Shown: positions 37,656-46,502, counted from the first letter of the stretch. The stretch is DNA of 64,000 nucleotides from Lachnoclostridium sp. UBA2905 (GCA_002349525.1 DEDL01000033.1:52901-116900), one strand, 5' to 3'. Numbers and translations are program-made. Notes: generated by a model from the sequence alone, not told the origin.

Positions 37656-38525
37656 TTAAACATTACAGACGTGAGTGTAATACTCCTTAGGTGACATTCC
37701 CTCTGTACGCTGGAAGGTCCTGTAAAATGTTGAATAATCCTTAAAACCGGTTAAAAGATAAACCTGGGAAGGTGAAACACCCTCAGCCATCTCCTGCTTG
37801 GCCACACTTACACGTTTAAGTACAAGATAATTGTGGATAGTATGTGAAGTATAACTCTTAAAATCCTTGGAAAGAGTGGATTTGTTAATATAGAACATAT
37901 CGGTTAATAAATCCAGGGATATGTCATCAGTGTAATTGCTGTTAATATATGAAACAATTTTTTCCATTAATGGGTTAGTATGTATAATACCGTGAGGCTT
38001 AAGCTCATTAACCACATTCTGATTAAGTACAGTTACAAGCTGTAGAATGTATGAACGGTTAAGCATTTCTTTACCATAAAAATCCTTGCGGGTATTAACG
38101 GCAATTTTGAACATGCACTGTCGTATGGCTTCGTAATCATCAGCATCACTTATTCTGAAATGAAATCTTCGGTTATTCCTTGCAAGCTCTAGCGTATGAA
38201 GTGGACTGTGCTCATTGAACTGAAATGATTTTAGACAGGCTTCAGTAATGTACATATACATTCTCTCATAAGGCATCTGCTCCGTTTCAAGTGGAGTAAG
38301 TCTGTGAATCGTATAAGGAGGAATTATAACGACATCCCCGCGTTTTACATCGTAAAAACGATCCTCTACGAAGAGCTTACATGAACCGGTAATATACATA
38401 TATATCTCATAATAGTTATGGGAATGCGAAGGAACGGATGGTACGTGATCATTCACAGTATGTCTTGCTTCGTAATAATAGTCAGTAGCAATAGGTTGAT
38501 CATATTCCGAGTACAAGTATCTCAT
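37656..38525 (-). CDS. AraC-family transcriptional regulator
   Basis: 289 residues. The N-terminal part is a cupin-like sugar-sensing domain (PSHSHNYYEIYMYITGSCKL, RGDVVIIPPYTIHRL); the C-terminal 100 residues hold two helix-turn-helix units with the AraC signature (FYINKSTLSKDFKSYT, then LTGFKDYSTFYRTFQRTEGM, SPKEY). Such regulators usually activate sugar-use genes on ligand binding. It is divergent from a secreted esterase and a GH115 glucuronidase, so I infer that it controls that xylan side-chain locus. ATG 38525 follows GGAGGTGG; a GTG four codons earlier overlaps this site and is rejected. Confidence 0.93.
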   Translation of the reverse strand: MRYLYSEYDQPIATDYYYEARHTVNDHVPSVPSHSHNYYEIYMYITGSCKLFVEDRFYDVKRGDVVIIPPYTIHRLTPLETEQMPYERMYMYITEACLKSFQFNEHSPLHTLELARNNRRFHFRISDADDYEAIRQCMFKIAVNTRKDFYGKEMLNRSYILQLVTVLNQNVVNELKPHGIIHTNPLMEKIVSYINSNYTDDISLDLLTDMFYINKSTLSKDFKSYTSHTIHNYLVLKRVSVAKQEMAEGVSPSQVYLLTGFKDYSTFYRTFQRTEGMSPKEYYTHVCNV

Positions 38526-38567
38526 GACTAATTCCACCTCCGTTCATAAACGATTTATAATGATAAA

Positions 38568-38596
38568 ATTATACCTTATTGTTTGCAATTTTTCAA
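38568..38596 (-). promoter_or_regulatory. Promoter of the AraC-type regulator gene
   Basis: On the minus strand TTGAAA (38596-38591) and a perfect TATAAT (38573-38568) are 17 bases apart, about 45 bases before the start codon. Confidence 0.75.
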
Positions 38597-38623
38597 GAAA
38601 AGGTTGCATTATATGGTCGGTGA

Positions 38624-38652
38624 TTGATGTATCAGATATTTTGTGGTAGTAT
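38624..38652 (+). promoter_or_regulatory. Promoter of the SGNH esterase gene
   Basis: TTGATG (38624-38629) and TAGTAT (38647-38652) are 17 bases apart. The boxes are weaker than most in this window, as expected for a promoter needing an activator. The 28 bases between this and the divergent -35 box would be a natural site for the AraC-type protein. Confidence 0.6.
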
Positions 38653-38714
38653 AAATCCAAACTCGCTAAAAGGGATAAATGACGCAATAATGTTGTCATT
38701 TAATAGAAAGGAAA

Positions 38715-40382
38715 ATGAAAATGAAGAACAGTATAATGAGAAAAATAGCAGGAAAAGTTATGGCAGGAATGCTTACAGCTGCTCTTGCTGTTACATCAAT
38801 GACAGGTATTTCAGCAGATGCTGCAAAAAAACCTGTTCTCAGTAGGAAAAGTGTTAGACTTAAGGAAGGCCAGAGAGCAACAGTAAGCATCAAGAACAGA
38901 CAGAAAAAAGCCAAGGTAACATGGAAGTCAAGCAAAACTAAATTTGTAAAGATTACTAAAAGGAAGAGTGGAAAGAAAGCTGCAGTTACATTTAAAGCAG
39001 TTAAAGCAGGAAGTTCTGTAGTATCAGCTACATACAAACTCGGTAAGAAGAAGACTGTTTTAAAATGTAATGTAAAGGTAACAACTAAGGCAGCTGCTGC
39101 AAGAGTAGCTACACCAGCTCCTATTGTATCAACACAGACAAGTGCACCAACAGCTGTATCAACAGTAGCGCCAACAGTAGCACCAACAGCAGAACCAACA
39201 GCTACAGCAGAGCCTGATATCTGGGTAACCACATGGGGAACAGCTGAAGAACCTGTTGAAAATCAGGACGGAGTAAAGAATTTTATTCCACTTGCAAAAA
39301 CAACAGTAAGACAGATAATAAAGGTTACAACATCTGGTGACAAATTTAAATTAAGATTGTCAAACCAGTATGGTAAAAGTTCTGTACAGGTTGAATCAAT
39401 GCACATTGCAAAACAAGGTGCACGTGCTGACCAGTCAGATATTATTACATCTACAGACACAGTAGTAACGGTTAACGGCAAAGCATCATTTGAGATTCCT
39501 GCCGGAGAGGTTATCGAGACAGATACTATTGATTTTAAGGTAACAGCACTTGAAAATGTAGCTATCTCAACATACTTTGGTGGCAATGTGCCTACTACTG
39601 GTGTAACAGGACACAGGGGTGCCAGAGCAACCACATACCAGACACCAGGCAACGAAGTATCAACCGAATCTCTTGGCAGCGTAAATGGTCTGAAAACCTG
39701 TACAGGATGGTTCTTCCTTGCTGATGTATCACTTATGCAGCCAGAAGGAAGCAAAGCAGTAGTATGCTTCGGTGATTCAATTACTGACGGATATGGAACA
39801 GATGCTGGTTATCTTGGTAAGAAACCTGACAGCTATACAAGGTGGGGCGATTATTTTGCAAAGAGACTTCAGGCAAATGAATCAACAAAGAATGTTTCCG
39901 TGATAAATGAAGGCATCGGTGGTAACGCTATATTTGGTGGTCTTGGACCTGCCGGAAAAGACAGATTTAGAAGAGACCTTCTTGAGCATGATGGAGTTGC
40001 TTACTGTATCATTTTATTTGGAGTAAATGATCTTGATAAGTTACCTAACGCAGATAAGTTTAATACACTTAAGCCTGAATATGAAAAAATGATAGCATTA
40101 TGCCATGAAAATAACATTAAAGTATATGCTGCACCAATTCTTCCATTTGGAACAAGCAGCTATTACAGTGAAGGTTCTGAAGGGGTAAGACAGCTTATCA
40201 ATAACTGGTTCCGGTCATCAGAATCAGGAGTTGATGGAATCATTGATTTTGAAAGCGCTGTAGCAGATCCTGATAATCCAAAGAATGTTCGTGAGGAATA
40301 TACACATTCTGATGGACTTCATCCATATGATGGGTATGAGGCAATGGCTAATGCAATTGACCTTGAGATGTTCGAAAAATAG
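38715..40382 (+). CDS. Secreted SGNH/GDSL hydrolase with basic Ig-like domain (probable carbohydrate esterase)
   Basis: 555 residues. A signal peptide (basic start, hydrophobic core, cleavage near ISADA) is followed by a Lys/Arg-rich Ig-like domain of about 90 residues (LSRKSVRLKEGQRATVSIKN onward), a Pro/Thr/Ala linker at about 130-170, a jelly-roll-like region (WGTAEEPVEN...) and an SGNH hydrolase domain. The catalytic blocks are visible: VVCFGDSITDGYG (Ser), GIGGNA (Gly), FGVNDL (Asn) and HSDGLHPYDGYEAM (Asp and His). The form suggests removal of acetyl groups from plant polysaccharide. Next to a GH115 enzyme, xylan is the likely target, by inference. The start codon has a GAAAGGA site. 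Confidence 0.88.
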   Translation: MKMKNSIMRKIAGKVMAGMLTAALAVTSMTGISADAAKKPVLSRKSVRLKEGQRATVSIKNRQKKAKVTWKSSKTKFVKITKRKSGKKAAVTFKAVKAGSSVVSATYKLGKKKTVLKCNVKVTTKAAAARVATPAPIVSTQTSAPTAVSTVAPTVAPTAEPTATAEPDIWVTTWGTAEEPVENQDGVKNFIPLAKTTVRQIIKVTTSGDKFKLRLSNQYGKSSVQVESMHIAKQGARADQSDIITSTDTVVTVNGKASFEIPAGEVIETDTIDFKVTALENVAISTYFGGNVPTTGVTGHRGARATTYQTPGNEVSTESLGSVNGLKTCTGWFFLADVSLMQPEGSKAVVCFGDSITDGYGTDAGYLGKKPDSYTRWGDYFAKRLQANESTKNVSVINEGIGGNAIFGGLGPAGKDRFRRDLLEHDGVAYCIILFGVNDLDKLPNADKFNTLKPEYEKMIALCHENNIKVYAAPILPFGTSSYYSEGSEGVRQLINNWFRSSESGVDGIIDFESAVADPDNPKNVREEYTHSDGLHPYDGYEAMANAIDLEMFEK

Positions 40383-40410
40383 TTATCATTGAAAGGAGTA
40401 GCACATAATT

Positions 40411-43400
40411 ATGAGAATGACAAAAAAGCTCACTGCGTATGCTGGAATAATAAGTATGGTTGCATCTTTATTAGTATGCCCAACAGCTACAAAAGCAGCT
40501 AAAGCAAAAGTACCTAAGTTTGCCAGGAAAACCTATAAGGTTGAAGTTGGCAAAAAGATTACTGTAAAGACTAAAAATACTACCAAAAAGATGAAGGTAA
40601 GTTTTAAGATTGACAAGAAGAAATTTGCCAAGCTTACAAAGAATAAGAGTGGCAAGAATGCTTACGCAAAAATTAAGGGAGTGAAGGTAGGAAAAGTAAA
40701 AGTGACCGCTACAATTAAAACCGGTAAAAAGACTAAAAAGATTAAATGTAAAGTTAATGTTGTTGCCCCTGCAAAGAAGACTGTAACACAGGCTCCGGGC
40801 AATGGACAGGTTGCTCTTCCAACACAGAATCCTGGTAATGTTGTTAATCCAACAGCTGAGCCAGTACCAACACCTGATCCATTTACAATCATTGATAATA
40901 AAAAAGCAGATGCAATGATGTATATTGATCCAAATGATTCCGAATACGATGGAATAAGTCTTATTGCAGATGCATTTAAGGCAGACGTTGCAAGAGTAAT
41001 AGGAGTTGGAACAGATGAAGAAGGTAATGCAAATGAGAGTCCTGATGGACTTAAGGTTGTAACAGACAGCTCAGCTCTTAGCGGAAAGGCAGTTATTGCC
41101 GGAACATTTGGCGAAAATGGTAACAGTGTTATCAACAAGCTTATTAGCGAAGGAAAAATCGATGTATCTGCTATAAATGGAAAATGGGAATGCTATAAAA
41201 TGCAGGTTGTAAAAAATCCTGTTCCAGGAGTAGCAGAAGCACTTGTAATCGCAGGTAGCGATAAGCGTGGAACTATATATGGTATATTCCGTGTATCAGA
41301 ACTCATGGGAGTTTCACCATGGGTATGGTGGGCAGATGCAACTCCTGCAGTATCATCAAAGGTTGTTCTTAATGGAACAGATATAAATGTTACTTCTAAG
41401 GAGCCATCAGTAAAATACCGTGGTATTTTCCTTAATGATGAGGCACCTTCACTTACAACATGGAGTGGAAGCAGATACGGCGGACGTAATGAAAAATTCT
41501 ACAGACAGGTATATGAACTTATTTTAAGACTTAAGGGTGATTACCTGTGGCCGGCAATGTGGAATAATCAGTTCAGTAAAGATGGTGTAGAAAATAAACT
41601 TGCTAACGCAGAGCTTGCAGATAAATATGGTATCGTAATGGGAACATCACATCATGAGCCATGTTACAGAGCAGGTGCTGAGTGGGGAAGTGAATATGGT
41701 AAATACAAAGGAAGCATCAGGGACAATTCTGCACAGGCATGGAACAAGTACAATCTTCCTACAGAGAGTGGTTATGATGAGAAAATCAACACAGCGATCA
41801 ACAAATTCTGGGAAGATGGTATAGAGCGTAATAAGGCATTTGAAAATATCTGTACAGTTGGTATGCGTGGAGAAAATGACTCATCACTTCCAGCAGCAGA
41901 TCAGCCTGAAAAATATGCAGACCTTCTTAATTACATTATTAATACACAGAAAGAACTTCTTTCTAACGCAGGAGATTCTAATCCTACACAGCTTGTAATA
42001 TACAAGGAAGTAGAAAATGCATGGAATATGGGAAGATTATATGAGCAGGATTGCATGAAGGATACTTATGCAATGTTCTGTGATGATAACTTTGCATATC
42101 TTAGAACTCTTCCAACAGAGGAGCAGAAAGAAAATGTTGGCGGTCTTGGAATGTATTATCATTTTGACTACGTAGGTGGACCAAAGTCATATACATGGAT
42201 TCAGACAACACAGTTATCCCGTATATGGGATCAGATGTCAGTAGCATATGAGAATGACATTGATGATGTATGGATTGTAAATGTTGGTGACTTAAAGCCT
42301 ATGGAATATGACATTTCATACTTTATCGATCTTGGTTATGATTTTGATAAGTGGGGCGTTGATGGTAACGAAAAGCTTGCACAGTACAAGGCAAACTGGA
42401 TCAAACAGCAGCTTGGAATGAGTGGAAATGGTCTTAATGCTGAGCAGCTTAATGAGGCTTCTAAGCTTATTGATGATTATCTTGACCTTGAAACATCACG
42501 TAAGGTAGAACATGTATTATATAATACAGCTTCAAACTGTTCAGATATGTACAGTATTGAAAACTATAGTGAAGCACAGGATCTTCTTATGAAATGTGAT
42601 GATATGATCAACAGAGCAAATGCACTTAAAGATCAGGTTCCAGCAGAACTTCAGGCAGCATTTTATCAGTTAGTATATTATCCAGCAGTTGCAGTTCCTA
42701 ATGTACTTAAGATTCAGATATATGCAGCACTCAATAACAAATATGCTGCTATGGGACTCACAGTTGCCAATACATATAAGACTCTTTGTGAAGATGCAAT
42801 TGCACTTGACCAGGAGATATATGATACATACAACAACGCAATGCCAAACGGACCAGAAGATGGTAAGAAGTGGAAGGGAATGCAGTCAGCTGACCAGAGA
42901 TATCATATTGGTATGACAGGATGGCAGACAGATAGTGGAAAATTACCTTCACTTAAAACTGTATCAGGCAGTAGCAGTAATGGACTTGATGTGTTAACAG
43001 AGCAGATTACCGGAGCATTTACAAATGAATGCACCAGTGGTGAAACATCACTTCCATCATTTACAAATATTAACAACGAAGTATATACAATTGAGTTAGT
43101 TAATAAAGCAGATGCTTCATACGATTATACAGCTGTAGCAGATGCTGACTGGATTAAGCTTTCAAAGACATCTGGTACAGTAGGCAGCCTGGATACAATT
43201 CAGGTAAGTGTTGACTGGAGTAAGGTATCTGCAGATGCATCAGGAAGCATTACAATTTCTGATGGTGCTAATACTGTTAAGGTTGCAGTTAATGCACAGG
43301 TTATAAGCCTTGCAGGACTTGATGCAAACACATACGTAATGGCAAATGATTACGCAACAATTGATGTATCAAGATATACAGCAATCTCTAACGGAACAGG

Positions 43401-43965
43401 TAACACAAGCAAGGGAACAAATGTAGAAAATAAGATGTATGTTGTACCTGACAATGGAAAATATATGTCATCAGTAAGAACATCATCAAGTATTACAACA
43501 TATGATGATACTGCAGCACTTTCAACAGCTCCATATATTGAGTACAAGGTATACGTTCCTGAAGGAGGAGATTATAAGCTTGAATGCCAGTTCAACCCAA
43601 CAAGTAATGTTGAATATGGTAACCAGAAACTTCGTTATGCAGTTTCAGTAGATGGTGCAGAAGCAAATATAGTTAACTCTATAAGCAGCAATTATCTTGC
43701 AGGTTCATATTCTACAACATGGGCTGGAGACATTGAAAATAATGGAAGAAAGTCTGTAACTTCACTTTCACTTTCAGCCGGAACACACACAATCAGATAT
43801 TATCAGTGTGATCCAAACATGGCACTTATCAGAATGACTGTATATGCTGATTCACTTGCAAAGGTATACAATTCACCTGCTGAAAGCTACTATGTTGGAA
43901 AGATTGTTGATGTTAATGCAAGACTTGATGCAAAGAACAATATGTATCAGCCTGTTGTTAAGTAA
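40411..43965 (+). CDS. Secreted GH115 family glycosidase (xylan alpha-glucuronidase) with basic Ig-like domain
   Basis: 1184 residues. A signal peptide, a Lys-rich Ig-like domain of about 95 residues resembling that of the preceding gene, and a Pro/Thr linker lead into a GH115 module at about 165-850: KYRGIFLNDEAPSLTTW, DYLWPAMWNNQF, GIVMGTSHHEPCYRAG and TVGMRGENDSSL are family-like. A C-terminal region has a BACON-like Ig strand set (DADWIKLSKTSGTVGSL) and a final beta-sandwich. GH115 enzymes remove (4-O-methyl) glucuronic acid from xylan, including internal residues. With the esterase it forms a xylan side-chain stripping pair outside the cell. AAAGGAG lies before the ATG, 28 bases after the esterase stop, so one operon. 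Confidence 0.92.
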   Translation: MRMTKKLTAYAGIISMVASLLVCPTATKAAKAKVPKFARKTYKVEVGKKITVKTKNTTKKMKVSFKIDKKKFAKLTKNKSGKNAYAKIKGVKVGKVKVTATIKTGKKTKKIKCKVNVVAPAKKTVTQAPGNGQVALPTQNPGNVVNPTAEPVPTPDPFTIIDNKKADAMMYIDPNDSEYDGISLIADAFKADVARVIGVGTDEEGNANESPDGLKVVTDSSALSGKAVIAGTFGENGNSVINKLISEGKIDVSAINGKWECYKMQVVKNPVPGVAEALVIAGSDKRGTIYGIFRVSELMGVSPWVWWADATPAVSSKVVLNGTDINVTSKEPSVKYRGIFLNDEAPSLTTWSGSRYGGRNEKFYRQVYELILRLKGDYLWPAMWNNQFSKDGVENKLANAELADKYGIVMGTSHHEPCYRAGAEWGSEYGKYKGSIRDNSAQAWNKYNLPTESGYDEKINTAINKFWEDGIERNKAFENICTVGMRGENDSSLPAADQPEKYADLLNYIINTQKELLSNAGDSNPTQLVIYKEVENAWNMGRLYEQDCMKDTYAMFCDDNFAYLRTLPTEEQKENVGGLGMYYHFDYVGGPKSYTWIQTTQLSRIWDQMSVAYENDIDDVWIVNVGDLKPMEYDISYFIDLGYDFDKWGVDGNEKLAQYKANWIKQQLGMSGNGLNAEQLNEASKLIDDYLDLETSRKVEHVLYNTASNCSDMYSIENYSEAQDLLMKCDDMINRANALKDQVPAELQAAFYQLVYYPAVAVPNVLKIQIYAALNNKYAAMGLTVANTYKTLCEDAIALDQEIYDTYNNAMPNGPEDGKKWKGMQSADQRYHIGMTGWQTDSGKLPSLKTVSGSSSNGLDVLTEQITGAFTNECTSGETSLPSFTNINNEVYTIELVNKADASYDYTAVADADWIKLSKTSGTVGSLDTIQVSVDWSKVSADASGSITISDGANTVKVAVNAQVISLAGLDANTYVMANDYATIDVSRYTAISNGTGNTSKGTNVENKMYVVPDNGKYMSSVRTSSSITTYDDTAALSTAPYIEYKVYVPEGGDYKLECQFNPTSNVEYGNQKLRYAVSVDGAEANIVNSISSNYLAGSYSTTWAGDIENNGRKSVTSLSLSAGTHTIRYYQCDPNMALIRMTVYADSLAKVYNSPAESYYVGKIVDVNARLDAKNNMYQPVVK

Positions 43966-43972
43966 TTAATTA

Positions 43973-44098
43973 ATGTCTACAAGGCAACAATTGTAAAGTG
44001 ACAATTGTAAAGTAATAGTTGTAGAGTAATAGCTGTAAGGTAATGTCTGCGAACTAATATCAACAAATTAATGTCAGCAAAGCAATGTTAGCAAATTA
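43973..44098 (+). repeat. 14-bp degenerate tandem repeat, 9 units
   Basis: Units begin every 14 bases from 43973; the clearest are ACAATTGTAAAGTG (43987) and ACAATTGTAAAGTA (44001). Later units drift (ATAGTTGTAGAGTA, ATAGCTGTAAGGTA, ATGTCTGCGAACTA, ATATCAACAAATTA). The array begins directly behind the GH115 stop codon and contains stops in every frame, so it is not coding. Confidence 0.8.
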
Positions 44099-44152
44099 AA
44101 GACAATTATTTGAAGGCAGCAATTTAAATCAAATTAATATTTAAATGAGTAT

Positions 44153-44193
44153 AATCACCTCTGATTCTGGTAATGCTAGTTTCAGAGGTGATT
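44153..44193 (+). promoter_or_regulatory. Perfect 12-bp hairpin that buries the ribosome binding site of the LytM-like gene
   Basis: AATCACCTCTGA (44153-44164) pairs without mismatch with TCAGAGGTGATT (44182-44193) around a 17-base loop; a short T-rich tail follows and ATG is at 44198. The only plausible ribosome binding site, AGAGGTG (44184-44190), is wholly inside the 3' arm. It may end the GH115 transcript and also restrict translation of the next gene. Confidence 0.72.
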
Positions 44194-44197
44194 TTAT

Positions 44198-45127
44198 ATG
44201 AGGAGAAACAGAATTAGCGAAATGCTAAAAGGGAAAGCATTTTACATTTCACTTATGGCAGGGGCAATATGTGTCGTAGCAGTGGCAGCACTCTGTCTTG
44301 ATACTACTGGTGTAAAGAACAAGGGAAAAAATGATCAGAAGCTTGCACAGATTGAACAATCAGACAATTCATCAAATAAGCAGCTGGCTGCTGATTCTTC
44401 TGAAAGGACTGAGGGTAAAAAGTCAGGATTAACAGGTGAAAGATCTGAAGGTAGTAAGTCAGAGCTTGAAGGTGACAAATTGGCGGGTAATAAGCCAGGG
44501 CAGACAGGTGACACGTCAGTAGGCAAAAAGTCGGCAAACAAAAAAACAGAGCTTACAGTTGACAAGTTAACAGGCAAAAAAACGGATCGTACAGGTAAGA
44601 AATCAACAGAAAAAAAGTCAGAGCAGACAGACGAAAAAGCCAATGCAAAAAAAATATCTTCCACAGAAAAGATCCCTGTAATGAAAGCCGGTAAGGATGT
44701 GCAGGGAATGAAATTTGATGAAGAAAAGGGCTTAAAATGGCCTGTAAAAGGTGAAGTGATAATGAAGTTTTCAGGGGAAACTCCGGTTTATTTTAAAACA
44801 CTAGCCCAGTACAAGAGTAATCCGGCAATATTAATTGCGGCAAAAGAGGGCGTAAATGTGTGTGCTCCTTGTGATGGTATAGTGTCTGACGTGGGAAAAG
44901 ACGAAGAAATTGGAGAATATCTTGAGCTTAGTATCGGAGACAATTATAAGATAAGGCTTGGACAGTTAGAAAACATCCAGGTTAAAAAGGGAGATAATAT
45001 AGAAGAGGGTCAGCTGATTGCAAGTGTATCAGAGCCAACAAAATATTATACTTTGGAAGAAACCAATGTTTATATGAAAATGACAAATGATGGGGAAGCA
45101 GTTGACCCACTATTATATCTCAGATAA
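44198..45127 (+). CDS. Membrane-anchored protein with degenerate LytM (M23-like) domain
   Basis: 309 residues. An N-terminal signal anchor (about 12-35) is followed by a highly charged low-complexity region (about 50-165) with a loose 12-residue repeat (KKSGLTGERSEG, SKSELEGDKLAG, NKPGQTGDTSVG, KKTDRTGKKSTE). The C-terminal domain has the LytM fold sequence pattern (ILIAAKEGVNVCAPCDGIVS, RLGQLENIQVKKGD, EGQLIASVSEP, then EAVDPLLYL) but lacks the zinc-binding HxxxD and HxH: the latter position reads YMKMT. It is thus probably not a peptidase but a scaffold, as in SpoIIQ-like proteins that hold envelope complexes. Start chosen at ATG 44198; a later ATG at 44222 is 16 bases from AGGAG. Confidence 0.8.
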   Translation: MRRNRISEMLKGKAFYISLMAGAICVVAVAALCLDTTGVKNKGKNDQKLAQIEQSDNSSNKQLAADSSERTEGKKSGLTGERSEGSKSELEGDKLAGNKPGQTGDTSVGKKSANKKTELTVDKLTGKKTDRTGKKSTEKKSEQTDEKANAKKISSTEKIPVMKAGKDVQGMKFDEEKGLKWPVKGEVIMKFSGETPVYFKTLAQYKSNPAILIAAKEGVNVCAPCDGIVSDVGKDEEIGEYLELSIGDNYKIRLGQLENIQVKKGDNIEEGQLIASVSEPTKYYTLEETNVYMKMTNDGEAVDPLLYLR

Positions 45128-45174
45128 AACAGGCAAGCAGCAAGCAGCGAAAGCAAATATTAAAAAGCATATAG

Positions 45175-45206
45175 CCCCGGCGAATCCTGTATCAGTTTCG
45201 CCGGGG
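45175..45206. terminator. Hairpin between convergent genes
   Basis: CCCCGGCGAA (45175-45184) pairs perfectly with TTCGCCGGGG (45197-45206) around a 12-base loop. The flanks are T/A-rich but without a clean U-run on either strand; the position between two converging genes suits a two-way terminator. Confidence 0.7.
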
Positions 45207-45276
45207 TATATTTGATATAGCATAGCATAATTGAAGAATCCTGATATGTCTTGCTTAAGAGAGCATATCCTATCTG

Positions 45277-45813
45277 CTAAGATGGAAGGTTTTCCTTACT
45301 GTTATAAAACTTTTTTAGATTTGTGACACATATATTACTTATGAAACCTACCCCAAAGCCACATATGATTCCGGAAAAAAGCAGTACCGGAAGATAGTAG
45401 ATCAGTTCATTTGTTTCAAGAATCAGCATTGCACATAAAATTTGACCAACATTGTGTAAAACGCCACCTGCAATACTTACACCTATTATTGTAAAAATTC
45501 CGGTTTTATACAACATCACCATGCCAAGTCCACTTAAAATAGCGCCGCATATGCTGTATATCATTGTGGACAGGTTGCCAAATGTAAATGCAACAAGAAA
45601 TATTCTTACAAAAATAACTATGAAGGTTGTTTTAAAGTTTTTTGTCATATATAGAACATATACTGTAATGATATTTGCCAGACCAAGCTTTACTCCCGGT
45701 ATTCCCAGAGAAAATGGAAACAGCGATTCCAGATAGCTGAATATAAACGCCAGGGCTATAAAGTTGGCGCACATAGTTAGTTTTTGTGAATTTCTTCGTT
45801 TTAAAAGTATCAT
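45277..45813 (-). CDS. Gx transporter family / heptaprenyl diphosphate synthase component I-like membrane protein
   Basis: 178 residues with about five TM helices. The segment PFSLGIPGVKLGLANIITVY is diagnostic of the Hpre_diP_synt_I (Gx transporter) family; FVRIFLVAFTFG and GGVLHNVGQ are further matches. Proteins of this family look like small substrate-binding membrane subunits, and homologs sit in flavin-based electron-transfer loci of Listeria type next to ApbE and NusG-II-domain proteins. The exact activity is not settled; a role in quinone supply or in uptake of a flavin-related compound are both possible. It lies 17 bases after the NusG-II gene on the same strand, in a two-gene operon divergent from the flavoprotein genes. 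Confidence 0.87.
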   Translation of the reverse strand: MILLKRRNSQKLTMCANFIALAFIFSYLESLFPFSLGIPGVKLGLANIITVYVLYMTKNFKTTFIVIFVRIFLVAFTFGNLSTMIYSICGAILSGLGMVMLYKTGIFTIIGVSIAGGVLHNVGQILCAMLILETNELIYYLPVLLFSGIICGFGVGFISNICVTNLKKFYNSKENLPS

Positions 45814-45830
45814 TTTATATGGAACTCCTT

Positions 45831-46223
45831 TTATCTTACAATAGCATCAATTTTGTCATCATCAACAGAAACACCGCCTTCAACAGATAAGGAAAGCTGG
45901 TGTGGGAGACAGACAATGGTCTCACCGGTGCGTTTAATGCTTTTGTGCCGGACACATATAAGATCAGGACAGTCGGCTTCTGTCATAGTGGCAGCGCCGT
46001 TTTTTATTGTTATAACATTACCTGCGTCGGAAATATTTATCATGGCATCCTCATTCAGGGGGTAAGTTGCAGTAATGACACCATTTTGGCGTATAACCAG
46101 GCTTGTGCCGGTGCGCGAGGTCTTATAAAAAATGATGAGACTTGCAAAGCCGCATAATACAAGTGTAAGTGTAAGCAAAATATCAGCAAAATTCATTTTC
46201 AGATATTTTCTAATATATTTCAT
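45831..46223 (-). CDS. NusG domain II-containing membrane-anchored protein
   Basis: 130 residues: one N-terminal TM helix (about 12-33) and an extracytoplasmic domain of the NusG_II family, with ADCPDLICVRHKSIKRTGE and the end motif IVCLPHQLSLSVEG. The two cysteines of CPDLIC with the later CLPH (and nearby His) are conserved in the family and could bind a metal or cofactor. The same protein type accompanies the Gx family and ApbE in electron-transfer loci, so its placement here is meaningful. GGGAG precedes the ATG on the minus strand. It is unrelated in function to the elongation factor NusG at 53055. Confidence 0.88.
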   Translation of the reverse strand: MKYIRKYLKMNFADILLTLTLVLCGFASLIIFYKTSRTGTSLVIRQNGVITATYPLNEDAMINISDAGNVITIKNGAATMTEADCPDLICVRHKSIKRTGETIVCLPHQLSLSVEGGVSVDDDKIDAIVR

Positions 46224-46382
46224 GAAGATAAGGACTCCCTTCCTGACAGCATTTGTAAATCTGCTAAAATCAGTTAATAATCAGTTGAAAATGGCATTCT
46301 AATTATCATTTTATGGTATGCGTGAAAAAGTATACCATGATTTGCGCCTGTCCTGCCACTGATAAAAAATATAAATTTGTTA

Positions 46383-46437
46383 TTGACATAAAAAAAATCT
46401 GCAATTATAATGAAGCAAGTTAGTTAACGCTAACTAA
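46383..46437 (+). promoter_or_regulatory. Consensus promoter with DtxR/IdeR-like operator upstream of the flavin cluster
   Basis: TTGACA (46383-46388) and TATAAT (46406-46411), both perfect, are 17 bases apart. TTAGTTAACGCTAACTAA (46420-46437) has perfect 7-base arms around a 4-base centre and would cover the first transcribed bases. It resembles the known DtxR/IdeR iron box TTAGGTTAGSCTAACCTAA, but is one base shorter. A bound repressor would block a very strong promoter. A second inverted repeat, ATGGTAT/ATACCAT (46313-46338), lies further up in the divergent spacer. I see no gene in 46224-46502. Confidence 0.75.
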
Positions 46438-46502
46438 GGCTAGCATAACACAATAAACACGATAAAGCAATTGCAAAATCGAAAATTACGGAGGATATTA
46501 AG

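Noticed and set aside
38624..40382. Naming a specific esterase family for the SGNH protein
   Set aside because: The SGNH blocks are clear, but families that share them cannot be separated by eye.
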